NCBI GenBank assembly: GCA_022648295.1 | Contig: JALCME010000011.1 | Span: 1-64,000 of the forward strand | Direction: 5' to 3' | DNA from: Bacteroides sp. | GTDB lineage: Bacteria; Bacteroidota; Bacteroidia; Bacteroidales; Bacteroidaceae | DNA: 64,000 nucleotides | Shown here: one piece after another, positions 33,742-44,682 of the stretch | How positions within the stretch are numbered: position 1 is the first letter of the stretch | Layout of the letters: the number at the start of each line of letters is the position of its first letter | The notes under the pieces: model-generated | Database searches by the model: none | Told to the model about the DNA's origin: nothing | Seen by the model: the letters and a program-made list of their open reading frames with translations, nothing else | Position numbers and translations under genes: made by a program

Positions 33742-36092
33742 ACAATGTTTCCAAAGGAAAGATAACTATTGGTTATGTACTGTTATTGGTTGTCTTGTTA
33801 TTCTCTCTCTCCCTGGTATACAAGGAGATGGAGCATCTTATGTCTTCGGATAGTGAGGATCTTTTGCAAACAGATAGCTTGATTTCTCTATTAAAGGAGA
33901 AGGATGTCAATACCGTAGCACTGTTACAGACTTTGAGTGAGGCAAATGAGAGTCTGATTTCACCCCGTGATATTGAACGCGTTATTGCCGAACAAGATAG
34001 TCTCATTATTCAACAGCGTGTGCGACATAGCGTGATTTCTCATCGGGATACCATATTGAGTAAGCCCAAAAAGAAAGGTTTTTTTCGCCGTTTAGGTGAA
34101 GTCTTTGTCCCGCCTAAAAAAGATACGGCTGTTCATGTTAAAACTTCCCTTGAGTTTGCTACGGATACTCTATTAGATGCCTATAATCCAGTGGATTCCC
34201 TGCAAGAGAAATTGCAACATGTCACCCGGAAGAAGAAAGCAGGCTTTAAAGCTATACAGAGTCAAAAGCGTACCATTCAACGCTTTAATACCGTTTTAAA
34301 TGCCCGGATTGATAGTTTATTAGAAGGCTATGAGCAAGGTTCTTTAGAGCGTGCCCGGGAAGAAGCGGCGCTCCAACGGTCGGTTCGTCGTCATTCAGCG
34401 AACATTATTGGTGGAATAGCTCTTGGAGCAGTCTTGTTAGCGGGTATCTTTCTTATGTTGATTTGGCGGGATATTACACGGAGTAACCGTTATCGTAAGG
34501 AACTGGAAGACGCCAATCGGCGGGCTGAGGATTTGTTGGCATCAAGGGAAAAGCTGATGCTCACTATCACACATGATTTTAAGGCTCCTTTGGGTTCTAT
34601 AATGGGATATGCCGATTTGCTTTCACGACTCACGGTTGATGAACGCCAGCGTTTTTATTTAGGTAATATGAAATCTTCTTCGGAACATCTTCTAAAGTTG
34701 GTTTCAGATTTGATTGATTTTCATCGTCTAGACTTAAAGAAAGCGGAAATCAATCGGGTGACATTTCATCCTTCCCGTCTGTTAAAAGAAATAGAGGTCA
34801 GCTTTGAGCCGTTGGCTATGGCTAAGGGATTGTTTTTACATTGTGATGTTGACACCCGATTAAGCGGAGCTTTCATTAGTGATCCATTGCGCCTTCGCCA
34901 AATCATTACCAATCTTTTGTCTAATGCCGTGAAATTTACGGATCATGGAGGCATTACTTTAACCGCTTGTTACATTGAAGGTGGTGATTCCTGCCTTTCG
35001 GGTAATCATTTAAAACTTTCCATTTCAGATACGGGAAGAGGAATGGCAGCTAATGATCGCGAACGTATTTTTCAGGAGTTTACTCGTCTCCCCGGTGCAC
35101 AAGGAGAAGAGGGGTTTGGTTTGGGACTATCCATTGTGCGCATGTTGGTGCAGCTTATGGAGGGAAATATTCAGGTGGAAAGCGAACTAGGCAAAGGTAG
35201 TACTTTTACTTTCTGCCTGCCTCTTTATCCGGTAGGCGTTGACTCTGACGAGAGGGACGACGCTAATGAACAATCCCGGGAAATGGTTCCCAGTTCTCTT
35301 TCTTCAGCAATGAGCGATATTTCCGATTTGTCGTACCCCCATCAAGTGTTGCTTATTGACGATGATCGCATCCAGTTGGCGCTGACTGCCGAGATGCTTT
35401 CGCGACAAAGTATTTCAGTCATTTCCTGCTTACAGTTGAATGAGCTTTTAGAGGCTTTGCGTACCAGACATTTTGATGTTCTGCTCACAGATGTGCAGAT
35501 GCCTGCACTCAACGGTTTTGACTTATTAAAACTTTTGCGTCACTCTAGTATTCCACAAGCCAAATTCATACCGGTTATTGCTGTGACCGCCCGTAGCGAG
35601 ATGGAGGCTGATGATTTTTTGAAGCATGGTTTCGCCGGTTGTCTGCACAAACCATTTACAGTGGATGAACTTGTATCGGTGGTCTGCGGAATCCATCCAT
35701 CCAATGCATCCGGTCCCGATGCGGGCTTTCGGGAGGGAAGTCGGAAGGAAAGAGACAATGACACTTCACTTGATTTTTCGGTTTTTAAAACTTATTCTTC
35801 CGATGATTCCATAGCGGCAAGTTCTATTTTAGATAGCTTTATCGCTGAAACACGTTTGAATATTGAGGCTTTATCACAAGCACTCAAAGTTGAAGATTTG
35901 AGACGCATTGCTGCAATAGCTCATAAAATGCTTCCTGTTTTTACATTGTTGAATGCCACTCAATTGGTCGAATTACTAAAAGAAGTGGAGGGTTTAGAGG
36001 AGATACACTTTAGTGAAAAGATAAAAGGGAAGGTTTGTACTGCTATAAATTTGATAGAAAAGGTTGTTGCTGAGGCTTTGATTCAGAAGTGA
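33738..36092 (+). CDS. hybrid sensor histidine kinase/response regulator with HPt
   Basis: The 784-residue protein has membrane segments at about 11-28 and 222-243 around a helical periplasmic part with no known sensor fold. Then come HisKA (H279 in TITHDFKAPLGS), HATPase (NLLSNAVKF, DTGRGM, GFGLGLSIV), a receiver domain (VLLIDDDR, phosphoacceptor Asp in LLTDVQMP near 580) and a C-terminal HPt (His in IAAIAHKM near 730). It can run a full phosphorelay within one protein. No dedicated output protein is adjacent. Confidence 0.95.
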   Translation: MNNVSKGKITIGYVLLLVVLLFSLSLVYKEMEHLMSSDSEDLLQTDSLISLLKEKDVNTVALLQTLSEANESLISPRDIERVIAEQDSLIIQQRVRHSVISHRDTILSKPKKKGFFRRLGEVFVPPKKDTAVHVKTSLEFATDTLLDAYNPVDSLQEKLQHVTRKKKAGFKAIQSQKRTIQRFNTVLNARIDSLLEGYEQGSLERAREEAALQRSVRRHSANIIGGIALGAVLLAGIFLMLIWRDITRSNRYRKELEDANRRAEDLLASREKLMLTITHDFKAPLGSIMGYADLLSRLTVDERQRFYLGNMKSSSEHLLKLVSDLIDFHRLDLKKAEINRVTFHPSRLLKEIEVSFEPLAMAKGLFLHCDVDTRLSGAFISDPLRLRQIITNLLSNAVKFTDHGGITLTACYIEGGDSCLSGNHLKLSISDTGRGMAANDRERIFQEFTRLPGAQGEEGFGLGLSIVRMLVQLMEGNIQVESELGKGSTFTFCLPLYPVGVDSDERDDANEQSREMVPSSLSSAMSDISDLSYPHQVLLIDDDRIQLALTAEMLSRQSISVISCLQLNELLEALRTRHFDVLLTDVQMPALNGFDLLKLLRHSSIPQAKFIPVIAVTARSEMEADDFLKHGFAGCLHKPFTVDELVSVVCGIHPSNASGPDAGFREGSRKERDNDTSLDFSVFKTYSSDDSIAASSILDSFIAETRLNIEALSQALKVEDLRRIAAIAHKMLPVFTLLNATQLVELLKEVEGLEEIHFSEKIKGKVCTAINLIEKVVAEALIQK

Positions 36093-36152
36093 CTTAACTT
36101 TTGTAAAGGGCACTGCTCCTGAAGTCTGATATAACTTATTTCTTTCTCATTT

Positions 36153-37421
36153 TTATCGTCTGAATAGCGATTTTCGTTGTTTAGGTGGAATAGAGAAGTA
36201 TTGCTTTAGAAAGAGTTTCTGGGTATAGATTTGAGAAGCTACATCTATAATAACTTGTCTTAACTTAAGAATGGGTTCTCTATACTTGGGAGATACCTCA
36301 CGAATGGTATTTATTGTACTGTCTGCCTGATTTATTAATTTTTCGGGAATATCTACCATTAACTTAATTCGCTCTTCAGAGAAGAGAGGTTCGAAGGCGG
36401 AGTTCCGATAACGGATAAATATGTTAATAGAATCGACTGCTTCACATTGTAAGTTCATTGCCTGGTTAAATGCTTTTATAATTTGAGCACTGTGTGCTAT
36501 TTGAATATTGGCTTCGACTAGGTGTAGGGTATAGTTAACGAGTTCATTCTTATTTCCATTGCTCATTATTCGAGTTTTTATGCCATTTAAACGTTGTAGG
36601 GTATCTTGCTTTAAATACCTGTTCAGTGTGTCTTTCCAGTTAAAAAAGGGCATAAGATGTAAGGAATCTGACTTTCCTGTGTCAAATTCATCGTATGATA
36701 GAGGATGCTCTTTGAATTGCCAAAGAGGATCAAAAGGCATGTGAGTTTGTTGTATTTGTTCGGGAGATAGCATAAAATAACGGTAGTTCAGAGCAGGTAT
36801 GAATTGATAATTTTCTACATAACCGGCCCCCCATGTGGGATCGAATAGATACCATTTCCCATTGATTTGTGCTGCACACCATTGATGTGGATTTGGTAGT
36901 ATTGTCTTTCCCTCTTTATTGTATCCGTTAATAATAAAAGCTGCAAAACCTGCTGTTTCTGCTAAGTACCTGAACAGAATAGCATATTCACGACAGGTTC
37001 CTTTTCTGTTTTTCCATACCTCTCTTATTTCTTTTTTTTCATTAATTTCTTCATTGCGGGATTTGAAGGTCGTATATATATTATAGTTGATGTTATGAGA
37101 AATCCAAGTGTAGATTGCGCGTATCATACCATCCTGAGTGTGAAGTTTACTTTTTAAATACAATATCAGGCATTGCGGAGATTCCTCAGCATCTTTAGTT
37201 GCATAGAAAGCGACAGAATCGGGAAAAGATAAAGGTCTGTTATCTTTAAAGGTATTGCCCAGTTTTAACGAATCGGATAATTTAGTTGAGTCAGGAACTG
37301 TTAGTTTATCGAAATAACTTAGTGTAAAAGCGGACGACTTTGCGTATATTGTAGTAAATGGAAGAATCATCCCAATTACAAGAGAATATACTATCTGTTT
37401 GCTTTTCTCTTTTAGTAACAT
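36153..37421 (-). CDS. secreted transglutaminase-like protein
   Basis: This 422-residue protein begins with a signal peptide (IVYSLVIGMILPFTTIYA) and contains a transglutaminase-like domain with the Cys-His-Asp triad: Cys in GTCREYAILF, His in NPHQWCAAQ and Asp in LFDPTWGAG (about residues 136-200). The C-terminal half is helical. It may be a periplasmic or surface protease or cross-linking enzyme. The gene is convergent with the hybrid kinase. Confidence 0.9.
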   Translation of the reverse strand: MLLKEKSKQIVYSLVIGMILPFTTIYAKSSAFTLSYFDKLTVPDSTKLSDSLKLGNTFKDNRPLSFPDSVAFYATKDAEESPQCLILYLKSKLHTQDGMIRAIYTWISHNINYNIYTTFKSRNEEINEKKEIREVWKNRKGTCREYAILFRYLAETAGFAAFIINGYNKEGKTILPNPHQWCAAQINGKWYLFDPTWGAGYVENYQFIPALNYRYFMLSPEQIQQTHMPFDPLWQFKEHPLSYDEFDTGKSDSLHLMPFFNWKDTLNRYLKQDTLQRLNGIKTRIMSNGNKNELVNYTLHLVEANIQIAHSAQIIKAFNQAMNLQCEAVDSINIFIRYRNSAFEPLFSEERIKLMVDIPEKLINQADSTINTIREVSPKYREPILKLRQVIIDVASQIYTQKLFLKQYFSIPPKQRKSLFRR

Positions 37422-37630
37422 GCGGATTTACAACTTTATACATATACAAAGGTAAATTGTTTTTTAATAAAAGCAAATAAGAGCATAGAAATATATGTAG
37501 ATATAATTCTTTTTTTATGAAAAGTAGAGTATGTATTGTGAGAGATACTATTTTAGACCTTTAAAGAATGGGTTCTCAAAATAATTTCTTTTCTTTGTAA
37601 AGCCTTTATGGAACTATTTATTATTGCTTC

Positions 37631-40600
37631 ATGAACAGGAAAAAGTGGGTGAAATGGGCGGTATGGATTTTGCTTTCGCCGTTCCTTATATTTATCATCT
37701 TGATGATCATGCTTTATATTCCTCCCGTGCAGAGCTTTTTGCGGGAGGAAGTGACGTCGTATGCTTCCGAAAAGACCGGTTTGGATATTTCGGCAAGACG
37801 TATGGACTTACGTTTTCCGCTAAATTTATTGTTGAGTGATGTTTGCGTTGTACAGCATTCGGGAAAGAGTGGGCATGCTGCAACTTCCATTCAAAAGGCA
37901 GATACCTTATTTTCATTGGAACGTTTGAATGTAAGGGTACAGGCGTGGCCTTTACTACAAGGGAAAATAGAACTTGATGAATTGACATTGAGTCATGTGT
38001 CCGTTGACTCTTACAACCTATTGAGTGGGATGAGAATAAAGGGAGTACTCGGTCGCTTTTTTTTCGAGAGCCATGGTGTGGATTTGATTAATAAGAATGT
38101 TGTTATCAACAGTGCCCTGTTGAGTGATACTCATGTTAAGGCTATTTTGTCAGATACAACCCAAACAAAGGAAGATACGGTTAAAACTTCTCTGCTATGG
38201 AAAATAGTACTCCACACTTTACAACTGAAAAATGTATCAATAGATTTGCAATTACCGTTGGATTCCACTCGTCTCGCCGCTCATGTAGGGAATGCGGAAT
38301 TAAAGGAGGGAGTTACTGACCTGAAACGACAATTCTATGGTTGGAAGACCTTTAGGTTGGGTGGCTCATCTTTAAGTTACGATGTGGGTAAGTCCCGGCC
38401 GGTCAAAGGTTTTGATGCATCGCACATTGCCGTGCGTGATGTCTCTTTGGGAATGGATTCCGTGATGATGTGCGGACGTAACTTGAATGCAGTAATCCGG
38501 AATTTCTCGTTGAATGAACGCTCCGGACTGAGTGTGATTTCATTAGCCGGCCGTCTGTTTGCTGATTCTACCGTTATACATATCCCGAGCTTTCACCTGT
38601 TGACCCCGTATTCTGAGATGGATTTCTCGGGAATGGCTTATTGGAAGATGGTGGATTATCCCACCGATGGAGAGCTGATGGCTCAATACAATGCCCGTAT
38701 AGGCAAACAAGATGTATTGCTTTTCGCTGGTGGACTGCCGGATACCTTTAAAGATGCATATCCTTTTCGCCCTTTGGTTATTCATGCGGGGATAAAGGGG
38801 AATTTAAGCGATTTGCAGGTCTCACGTCTGACTGCTGATCTTCCTGGTGCTTTCTCGTTGAAAGGAGATGGCGGCTTTACGGATTTAGCGGATAGCTTAA
38901 GACGTAAAGGTAATCTGGATGTGGAGGTACAAACCGGAGATTTAAACTTCTTGACCGGATTGACAGGATTGCCTTCGGATGGTTCTCTTGTCATTCCGGA
39001 TAGTATGAAACTGGATACCCGTTTTTCTCTTAATGGATTGCAAACGAATGTGACCGCCCGGCTTCAGGAAGAGAAAGGATATGTAAATCTGGCTGCCAAT
39101 TATGATGAGGGTACCGGTGTGTATGATGTGGGTGTGAATGTCGATTCTTTGCAGTTGCATCATTTTTTGCCTAAAGACTCTTTGTATTTGCTTACGGCGC
39201 AGCTAGGTGCAAAAGGAAAAGGGTTCGATTTGAATTCCCCGAAAACAACTGCTTCCGTACATGCTTCGCTTGGAAGGATAGAGTATGGAGGTTGGAATGT
39301 TACCAATATGAACATGCATGCCGATTTGAAATCACTGCTTGCCACGTTTAATATTACGAGTGATAATGTACTGTTGAAGATGCACTCCACGGGGGATTTG
39401 CGGCTTGGTCGTTCCTACTTGGATGGAAAACTGTCGTTGAATGTAGAGCAAGTGGACTTATATAAGTTGGGAATAGCACCTAGTCCGTTGAAACATCCTT
39501 TTGCCTTCGATTTGGAAACGGAAGCACATCGTGATTCTATCCGGTTGGCTGTGAATGCAGGTGATCTGAGCTTGTCTTTTCGTGCCAGAAGTACAATAAA
39601 GAAATTGTTGAGTCAATCCGATGAATTTATACGTGTATTGATGAAACAAATAGGAGAGAAGCATCTGGACCATGCGACTTTGCGTAGAGCATTGCCTTCT
39701 GCCGGAATGCGGATTACCGCGGGTAAGGAAAATCCGTTGAACTATTATCTGGCAACTAAAAACATGGCTTTCGATGATTTTGTATTGCGGTTTGGCTTTA
39801 CTCCCCGTATTGGAATAAACGGACGTACCGCAATACATGGTTTGCGCATGGATTCACTGAGGTTGGATACGATCTTTTTTGCGATCAAACAAGACACGGC
39901 GCGAATGACTTTACAAGGCGGTGTCATCAATGGTCCGAAAAACCCGCAGTTTGTATTTCGGGGTACGATGACCGGGGAAATCCGTAATAATGATGCTGAA
40001 CTCAATCTGAAGTATATAGATGGTGAAGGGGATACCGGCTTGGAACTCGGAGTTAATGCGCGCCCACTGACAGGAAAGCAGGGTAAGGGAGGAGATGGCA
40101 TGCTTTTCCGTCTCACACCGGCTGAGCCTATCATTGCTTTCCGTAAATTCCATTTTGTAGATAATAACAATTGGATTTATCTCCATAAAAATATGCGTGT
40201 ATACGCTAGTGTCGATATACTCGATAAGGAGGGCATGGGATTCCGCATGCATTCTGTCAGGGAGGATACGGTGTCTTTACAGAATATGGATGTGGAACTG
40301 AGACGTATCCGCTTAGATGAGATCAGTCGTATCTTGCCATATATGCCTGCTTTCTCAGGACTCTTTTCTGCGGACTTGCACTATATACAGAAACCTACTT
40401 CCCTGCAATTATCTACGGAGGCCAATGTGGAGAACCTGACTTATGAACGGCGAAAGGTGGGTAATGTCGGTTTGGGAGTAACCTGGTTGCCGGGAGATAA
40501 GGGGACCCACTACCTGAATGCCTATTTTACCAGCGAAGGAAACGAGGTGATGAGCAGTGATGCTGTCTTAAAACAGAGGAATGGGAAAGACTCTATTGAA

Positions 40601-42166
40601 GTGAATAGCCATTTCGAACACTTCCCGCTTACGCTGGCCAATGCTTTTATTCCCGACAGGATGGTGGAATTCACGGGAGATGTTGATGGTGACGTTTCGG
40701 CTTCGGGTAATCTCCATAAGCCGGTAATGCAGGGGCAATTGTCTTTGGATAGTGTCTCTATTTATGCCCGTCAGGCCGGTGCGCGTTATTGGTTTGATAA
40801 CCGCCCCGTTCAGATAAAGAATAATCTGCTACTATTTGATAAATTTGCGATTTATACCACTTCCAAGAATCCGTTTACAATAGATGGTAACATTGATTTC
40901 AGGAATATGCAGCGACCTACTGCCAAGTTAGATCTGCTGGCCCGGAACTATACGCTGCTGAATGCTCCGAGAACCCGTGAAAGTTTGGTTTATGGAAAGG
41001 TTTTTGTAGACTTTCAAGCCATGTTACGCGGTCCGTTGGATGCATTGACCATGCGGGGAGATATGAATTTATTAGGTAATACCGATGTGACCTACGTGCT
41101 CACCAACTCTCCTTTGCTTGTGGAAGATAGATTGGAAGGGTTGGTTTCCTTTACCTCTTTCCGTGATACGGCGAGGTTGGTAAACGAAGCTCCGGTGATG
41201 TCGCTTGGAGGTATGAATATGTTGATGTCCGTCCATATAGACGATGCTGTCCGTCTGCGTGCCGATTTAAGTGCAGACCGGAGTAAGTTTGTGGAACTGG
41301 AAGGTGGTGGAGATTTGGCATTGCAATACACGCCACAAGGTACAGTGAACCTTACCGGGCGATATACGCTTTCAGGAGGTATTATGAAATACTCACTTCC
41401 TGTCATTCCTCTTAAGGAGTTTAACTTTACTAACGGAAGTTATGTGGATTGGACGGGCAATGCGATGAATCCTTCTTTGAACCTGACGGCTTCGGAACGG
41501 GTAAGAGCTTCTGTGGCCGATGGGGATGGCAGTAGTTCCCGTATGGTTAACTTCGATGTTTCGGTGAGTATCAACAATCGTTTGGAGAACCCTGAACTGG
41601 TCTTTAATCTGACTGCTCCGGACGATGCCTCTATTCAAAATGAATTGATGATGATGGGGGCGGAAGAGCGTAGTAAACAGGCTATTGCCATGTTGGCTAC
41701 GGGCATTTATCTGAATAATAGTGGCAAGTCGAACCTGAATATGGGGACGGCTTTGAATAGTGTACTGCAAAGTCAGATTAATGCGCTTGCCGGTGCTGCA
41801 TTCTCGGTTGGGGTGGAAGATTATAGTACGTCTGAAACAGGAAGTAAACGTACGGATTATAGTTTCCGCTATTCACAGCGCTTTTTCAATGACAGGGTGC
41901 AGATTATAATCGGAGGAAAGGTTTCTACCGGAACAAATACGACTAATAACGTGGAGTCGTTCATTGATAATATTTCGTTGGAATATCGTCTGGATAATTC
42001 AGGCACCCGCTACATACGCGTCTTCCACAATAAGAATAATGAGAGTGTATTGGACGGCGAAATAACCGAAACAGGCGTAGGACTTGTACTCCGGCGTAAG
42101 ATGGATCATTTGGGAGAGCTGTTTATTTTTAGAAAGAAGAATCGGAATAAACAAGAAAAAGAATAA
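37631..42166 (+). CDS. tamB: TamB-like inner-membrane anchored translocation protein
   Basis: The 1511-residue protein has one N-terminal anchor (WVKWAVWILLSPFLIFIILM), a long beta-rich AsmA/TamB-type region and a C-terminal DUF490/TamB domain (NFTNGSYVDWTGNAMNPSLN, and MMGAEERSKQAIAMLATG). TamB-type proteins bridge inner and outer membranes for lipid transport and outer-membrane protein assembly. It is followed after 8 bp by tamL, its expected partner. Confidence 0.95.
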   Translation: MNRKKWVKWAVWILLSPFLIFIILMIMLYIPPVQSFLREEVTSYASEKTGLDISARRMDLRFPLNLLLSDVCVVQHSGKSGHAATSIQKADTLFSLERLNVRVQAWPLLQGKIELDELTLSHVSVDSYNLLSGMRIKGVLGRFFFESHGVDLINKNVVINSALLSDTHVKAILSDTTQTKEDTVKTSLLWKIVLHTLQLKNVSIDLQLPLDSTRLAAHVGNAELKEGVTDLKRQFYGWKTFRLGGSSLSYDVGKSRPVKGFDASHIAVRDVSLGMDSVMMCGRNLNAVIRNFSLNERSGLSVISLAGRLFADSTVIHIPSFHLLTPYSEMDFSGMAYWKMVDYPTDGELMAQYNARIGKQDVLLFAGGLPDTFKDAYPFRPLVIHAGIKGNLSDLQVSRLTADLPGAFSLKGDGGFTDLADSLRRKGNLDVEVQTGDLNFLTGLTGLPSDGSLVIPDSMKLDTRFSLNGLQTNVTARLQEEKGYVNLAANYDEGTGVYDVGVNVDSLQLHHFLPKDSLYLLTAQLGAKGKGFDLNSPKTTASVHASLGRIEYGGWNVTNMNMHADLKSLLATFNITSDNVLLKMHSTGDLRLGRSYLDGKLSLNVEQVDLYKLGIAPSPLKHPFAFDLETEAHRDSIRLAVNAGDLSLSFRARSTIKKLLSQSDEFIRVLMKQIGEKHLDHATLRRALPSAGMRITAGKENPLNYYLATKNMAFDDFVLRFGFTPRIGINGRTAIHGLRMDSLRLDTIFFAIKQDTARMTLQGGVINGPKNPQFVFRGTMTGEIRNNDAELNLKYIDGEGDTGLELGVNARPLTGKQGKGGDGMLFRLTPAEPIIAFRKFHFVDNNNWIYLHKNMRVYASVDILDKEGMGFRMHSVREDTVSLQNMDVELRRIRLDEISRILPYMPAFSGLFSADLHYIQKPTSLQLSTEANVENLTYERRKVGNVGLGVTWLPGDKGTHYLNAYFTSEGNEVMSSDAVLKQRNGKDSIEVNSHFEHFPLTLANAFIPDRMVEFTGDVDGDVSASGNLHKPVMQGQLSLDSVSIYARQAGARYWFDNRPVQIKNNLLLFDKFAIYTTSKNPFTIDGNIDFRNMQRPTAKLDLLARNYTLLNAPRTRESLVYGKVFVDFQAMLRGPLDALTMRGDMNLLGNTDVTYVLTNSPLLVEDRLEGLVSFTSFRDTARLVNEAPVMSLGGMNMLMSVHIDDAVRLRADLSADRSKFVELEGGGDLALQYTPQGTVNLTGRYTLSGGIMKYSLPVIPLKEFNFTNGSYVDWTGNAMNPSLNLTASERVRASVADGDGSSSRMVNFDVSVSINNRLENPELVFNLTAPDDASIQNELMMMGAEERSKQAIAMLATGIYLNNSGKSNLNMGTALNSVLQSQINALAGAAFSVGVEDYSTSETGSKRTDYSFRYSQRFFNDRVQIIIGGKVSTGTNTTNNVESFIDNISLEYRLDNSGTRYIRVFHNKNNESVLDGEITETGVGLVLRRKMDHLGELFIFRKKNRNKQEKE

Positions 42167-42174
42167 ACCGCGGG

Positions 42175-44526
42175 ATGATGAAACGATTGATAAATATAAT
42201 AGGTATAATTTTCTTGCTGGCATCTTGCTCCACCACAAAGCATTTGCCCGAAGGGGAAGTGCTCTACACTGGACAGAAGTCCATGGTAGTGAAGAATCCT
42301 TATAAGACTCTTATTGGGGAGACGGCAATGGAAGAGGTGGAAGCCGCATTGGCTAAAGCGCCCAATAATGCTTTTATGGGTAGTTCGGTATACCGGGCTC
42401 CATTTCCTATGGGATTATGGATTTATAATAGATTTGTCGGGAGCAAAAAGGGATTGGGTAAATGGATTTTCAACCGTTTTGCGGCTACTCCGGTATTTAT
42501 ATCTGCGGTCAATCCCGATATTCGGACTAAGGTTGCTACAAATATTCTTCATGAGTATGGCTATTTCAACGGAACGGTGACTTATAAAACTTTTGTGTAT
42601 CCTAAAGATAGTCTGAAGGCTAAATTGCAGTATACCGTGGATATGCGTAATCCTTATTTTATTGATACGGTCTCTTATGTGGGATTCAGTCACTATACGC
42701 AGGACGTCATGGAGTTGGGACGCCGTCGTTCTTTGATCAGTCCGGGGGAGCAGTTCAATGTGCTGGATCTGGATGGGGAGCGTACGCGTATCAGTTCGCT
42801 ATTACGGAACATGGGTTGTTATTATTTCCGTCCTGATTATATGACTTATCAGGCGGATACGACTTTGGTATCCGGCGGGCATGTGAGTTTACGCATGATT
42901 CCGGTTGCGGGGGTGCCTAAAGAAGCGGAAAAACCTTTTTATGTGGGGAACAATACGTTTTCTTTAATGGGACCGCAGGGACAAATGCCTAATGATAGTT
43001 TGTTGTACAAAGATTTATGGATTCACTATTATAAGAAATTGAAGGTTCGCCCCAATATGCTTTATCGCTGGCTGAATTACCGCGGATACCGCAGAAAACG
43101 GCAGGAGCTTTCTCGTGGAGGGATGCGCCGGAGACCTGAAAATCTGTATAGCGAATATCGACAGGGGCGTATTCAGGAGCGTTTGGCTGGTCTTGGCATT
43201 TTCCGTTATATGGAAATGCAGTATGTGCCGAGGGATACCGCGTTGGTTTCAGATACATTGGACTTGCATATTCGTGCTGCGCTGGATAAACCTTACGATG
43301 CCGAGTTGGACTTTAACATGAAGATGAAAAGCAACAACCAAACCGGTCCGGGTGCTGCGTTTACAGTGACTAAGAATAATGTATTCGGAGGCGGGGAAAC
43401 CTGGAATGTGAAGCTTAGTGGGTCATACGAATGGCAGACCGGTAAGGATAATCATTCGTTGATGGACAGTTATGAGATGGGAATTTCTTCGTCTGTTACG
43501 TTTCCACGGGTAGTCTTCCCCCGGTTCGGTGACAGGCAATATGACTTTCCCGCTACTACCACTTTCCGTATTTATGCCGATCAGTTGAATCGTGCCAAAT
43601 ATTATAAGCTTTTGGCTTTTGGGGGTAATGTCACTTATGACTTCCAGCCCCAACCTTCGGTGAAACATAGCTTTACCCCTTTCAGACTGACATTCAACAT
43701 GCTTAGTAACCCTACGGCGGCCTTTGATTCTCTTCGAAATGAGAATCCGGCGCTTTATATCAGTCTCCGCAATCAGTTTATTCCTGCAATGGAGTATACT
43801 TATACTTATGACAATGCATCCAAACGCAGGGTACGAAACCCTATCTGGTGGCAAACGACTTTGACTTCCGCCGGTAACCTGACTTCATGTCTTTATAATT
43901 TTCTGGGGCAATCTTTCAGTAAGGAAAATAAAGAATTGCTTGGCGTTCCGTTTGCCCAGTTCTTGAAAATAAATACGGAATTGCGCTATCATTATAAAAT
44001 AGACAATAATCAGATGATGGCCACACGCTTTGCAGCGGGTGCCATTTGGGCATACGGAAATTCAAAAATTGCTCCTTATACCGAGCAGTTCTATGTGGGA
44101 GGAGCTAATAGTGTGCGTGCTTTTACTTCCCGCAGCATCGGTCCCGGAGGTTATTATCCGTCAACGGACAGTAGGTTTGCCTTTATCAATCAAGTGGGGG
44201 ATATACGGCTTGAAGCCAATTTGGAATATAGGTTCAGGATGGTTGGTGATTTGCATGGAGCACTCTTTCTGGATGCCGGGAATGTCTGGTTGATGAGAGA
44301 AGATGCTGAACGTCCGCTTGGCAAATTCAGGCTAAAGGATGTGCCAGATCAGATTGCTTTGGGTACGGGACTGGGACTTCGCTATGATATGGACTATCTG
44401 GTCTTTCGTTTTGATTGCGGCATTGCCTTGCATGATCCTTATGATACGGGCAAGAGTGGATATTATAATATTCCCAAGTTTAGCGACGGGCTTGCTTTCC
44501 ATTTTGCTATCGGTTATCCATTCTAA
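42175..44526 (+). CDS. tamL: TamL, Omp85-family outer-membrane lipoprotein
   Basis: The 783-residue protein starts with a lipobox (LLASC, Cys 18) and contains POTRA-type segments (about 110-380) and a BamA/TamA-like 16-strand barrel in the C-terminal half (FYVGGANSVRAFTSRSIGPG, ending FSDGLAFHFAIGYPF). Lipid-anchored TamA versions are known in Bacteroidetes as TamL. It pairs with the TamB gene 8 bp upstream. C-terminal aromatic residue is present, as in barrel proteins. Confidence 0.93.
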   Translation: MMKRLINIIGIIFLLASCSTTKHLPEGEVLYTGQKSMVVKNPYKTLIGETAMEEVEAALAKAPNNAFMGSSVYRAPFPMGLWIYNRFVGSKKGLGKWIFNRFAATPVFISAVNPDIRTKVATNILHEYGYFNGTVTYKTFVYPKDSLKAKLQYTVDMRNPYFIDTVSYVGFSHYTQDVMELGRRRSLISPGEQFNVLDLDGERTRISSLLRNMGCYYFRPDYMTYQADTTLVSGGHVSLRMIPVAGVPKEAEKPFYVGNNTFSLMGPQGQMPNDSLLYKDLWIHYYKKLKVRPNMLYRWLNYRGYRRKRQELSRGGMRRRPENLYSEYRQGRIQERLAGLGIFRYMEMQYVPRDTALVSDTLDLHIRAALDKPYDAELDFNMKMKSNNQTGPGAAFTVTKNNVFGGGETWNVKLSGSYEWQTGKDNHSLMDSYEMGISSSVTFPRVVFPRFGDRQYDFPATTTFRIYADQLNRAKYYKLLAFGGNVTYDFQPQPSVKHSFTPFRLTFNMLSNPTAAFDSLRNENPALYISLRNQFIPAMEYTYTYDNASKRRVRNPIWWQTTLTSAGNLTSCLYNFLGQSFSKENKELLGVPFAQFLKINTELRYHYKIDNNQMMATRFAAGAIWAYGNSKIAPYTEQFYVGGANSVRAFTSRSIGPGGYYPSTDSRFAFINQVGDIRLEANLEYRFRMVGDLHGALFLDAGNVWLMREDAERPLGKFRLKDVPDQIALGTGLGLRYDMDYLVFRFDCGIALHDPYDTGKSGYYNIPKFSDGLAFHFAIGYPF

Positions 44527-44621
44527 AAACCGGACGGGCGTATTTCTCCTTTTACCGCGAAATTCGATCTTAATAGGTAGATTATGCACCATTTAGTGAC
44601 AAAGAATGAACTATAATTGCT

Positions 44622-44651
44622 ATTGTGCCGTGGTATAATTTTGTACCTTTG
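44622..44651 (+). promoter_or_regulatory. promoter of the sugar nucleotidyltransferase gene
   Basis: TACCTTTG at 44644-44651 with ATTG at 44622-44625, 18 bp apart. The ATG follows at 44683. Confidence 0.6.
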
Positions 44652-44682
44652 CGTGTGTTAACAATATATTTTAATAAGTATC

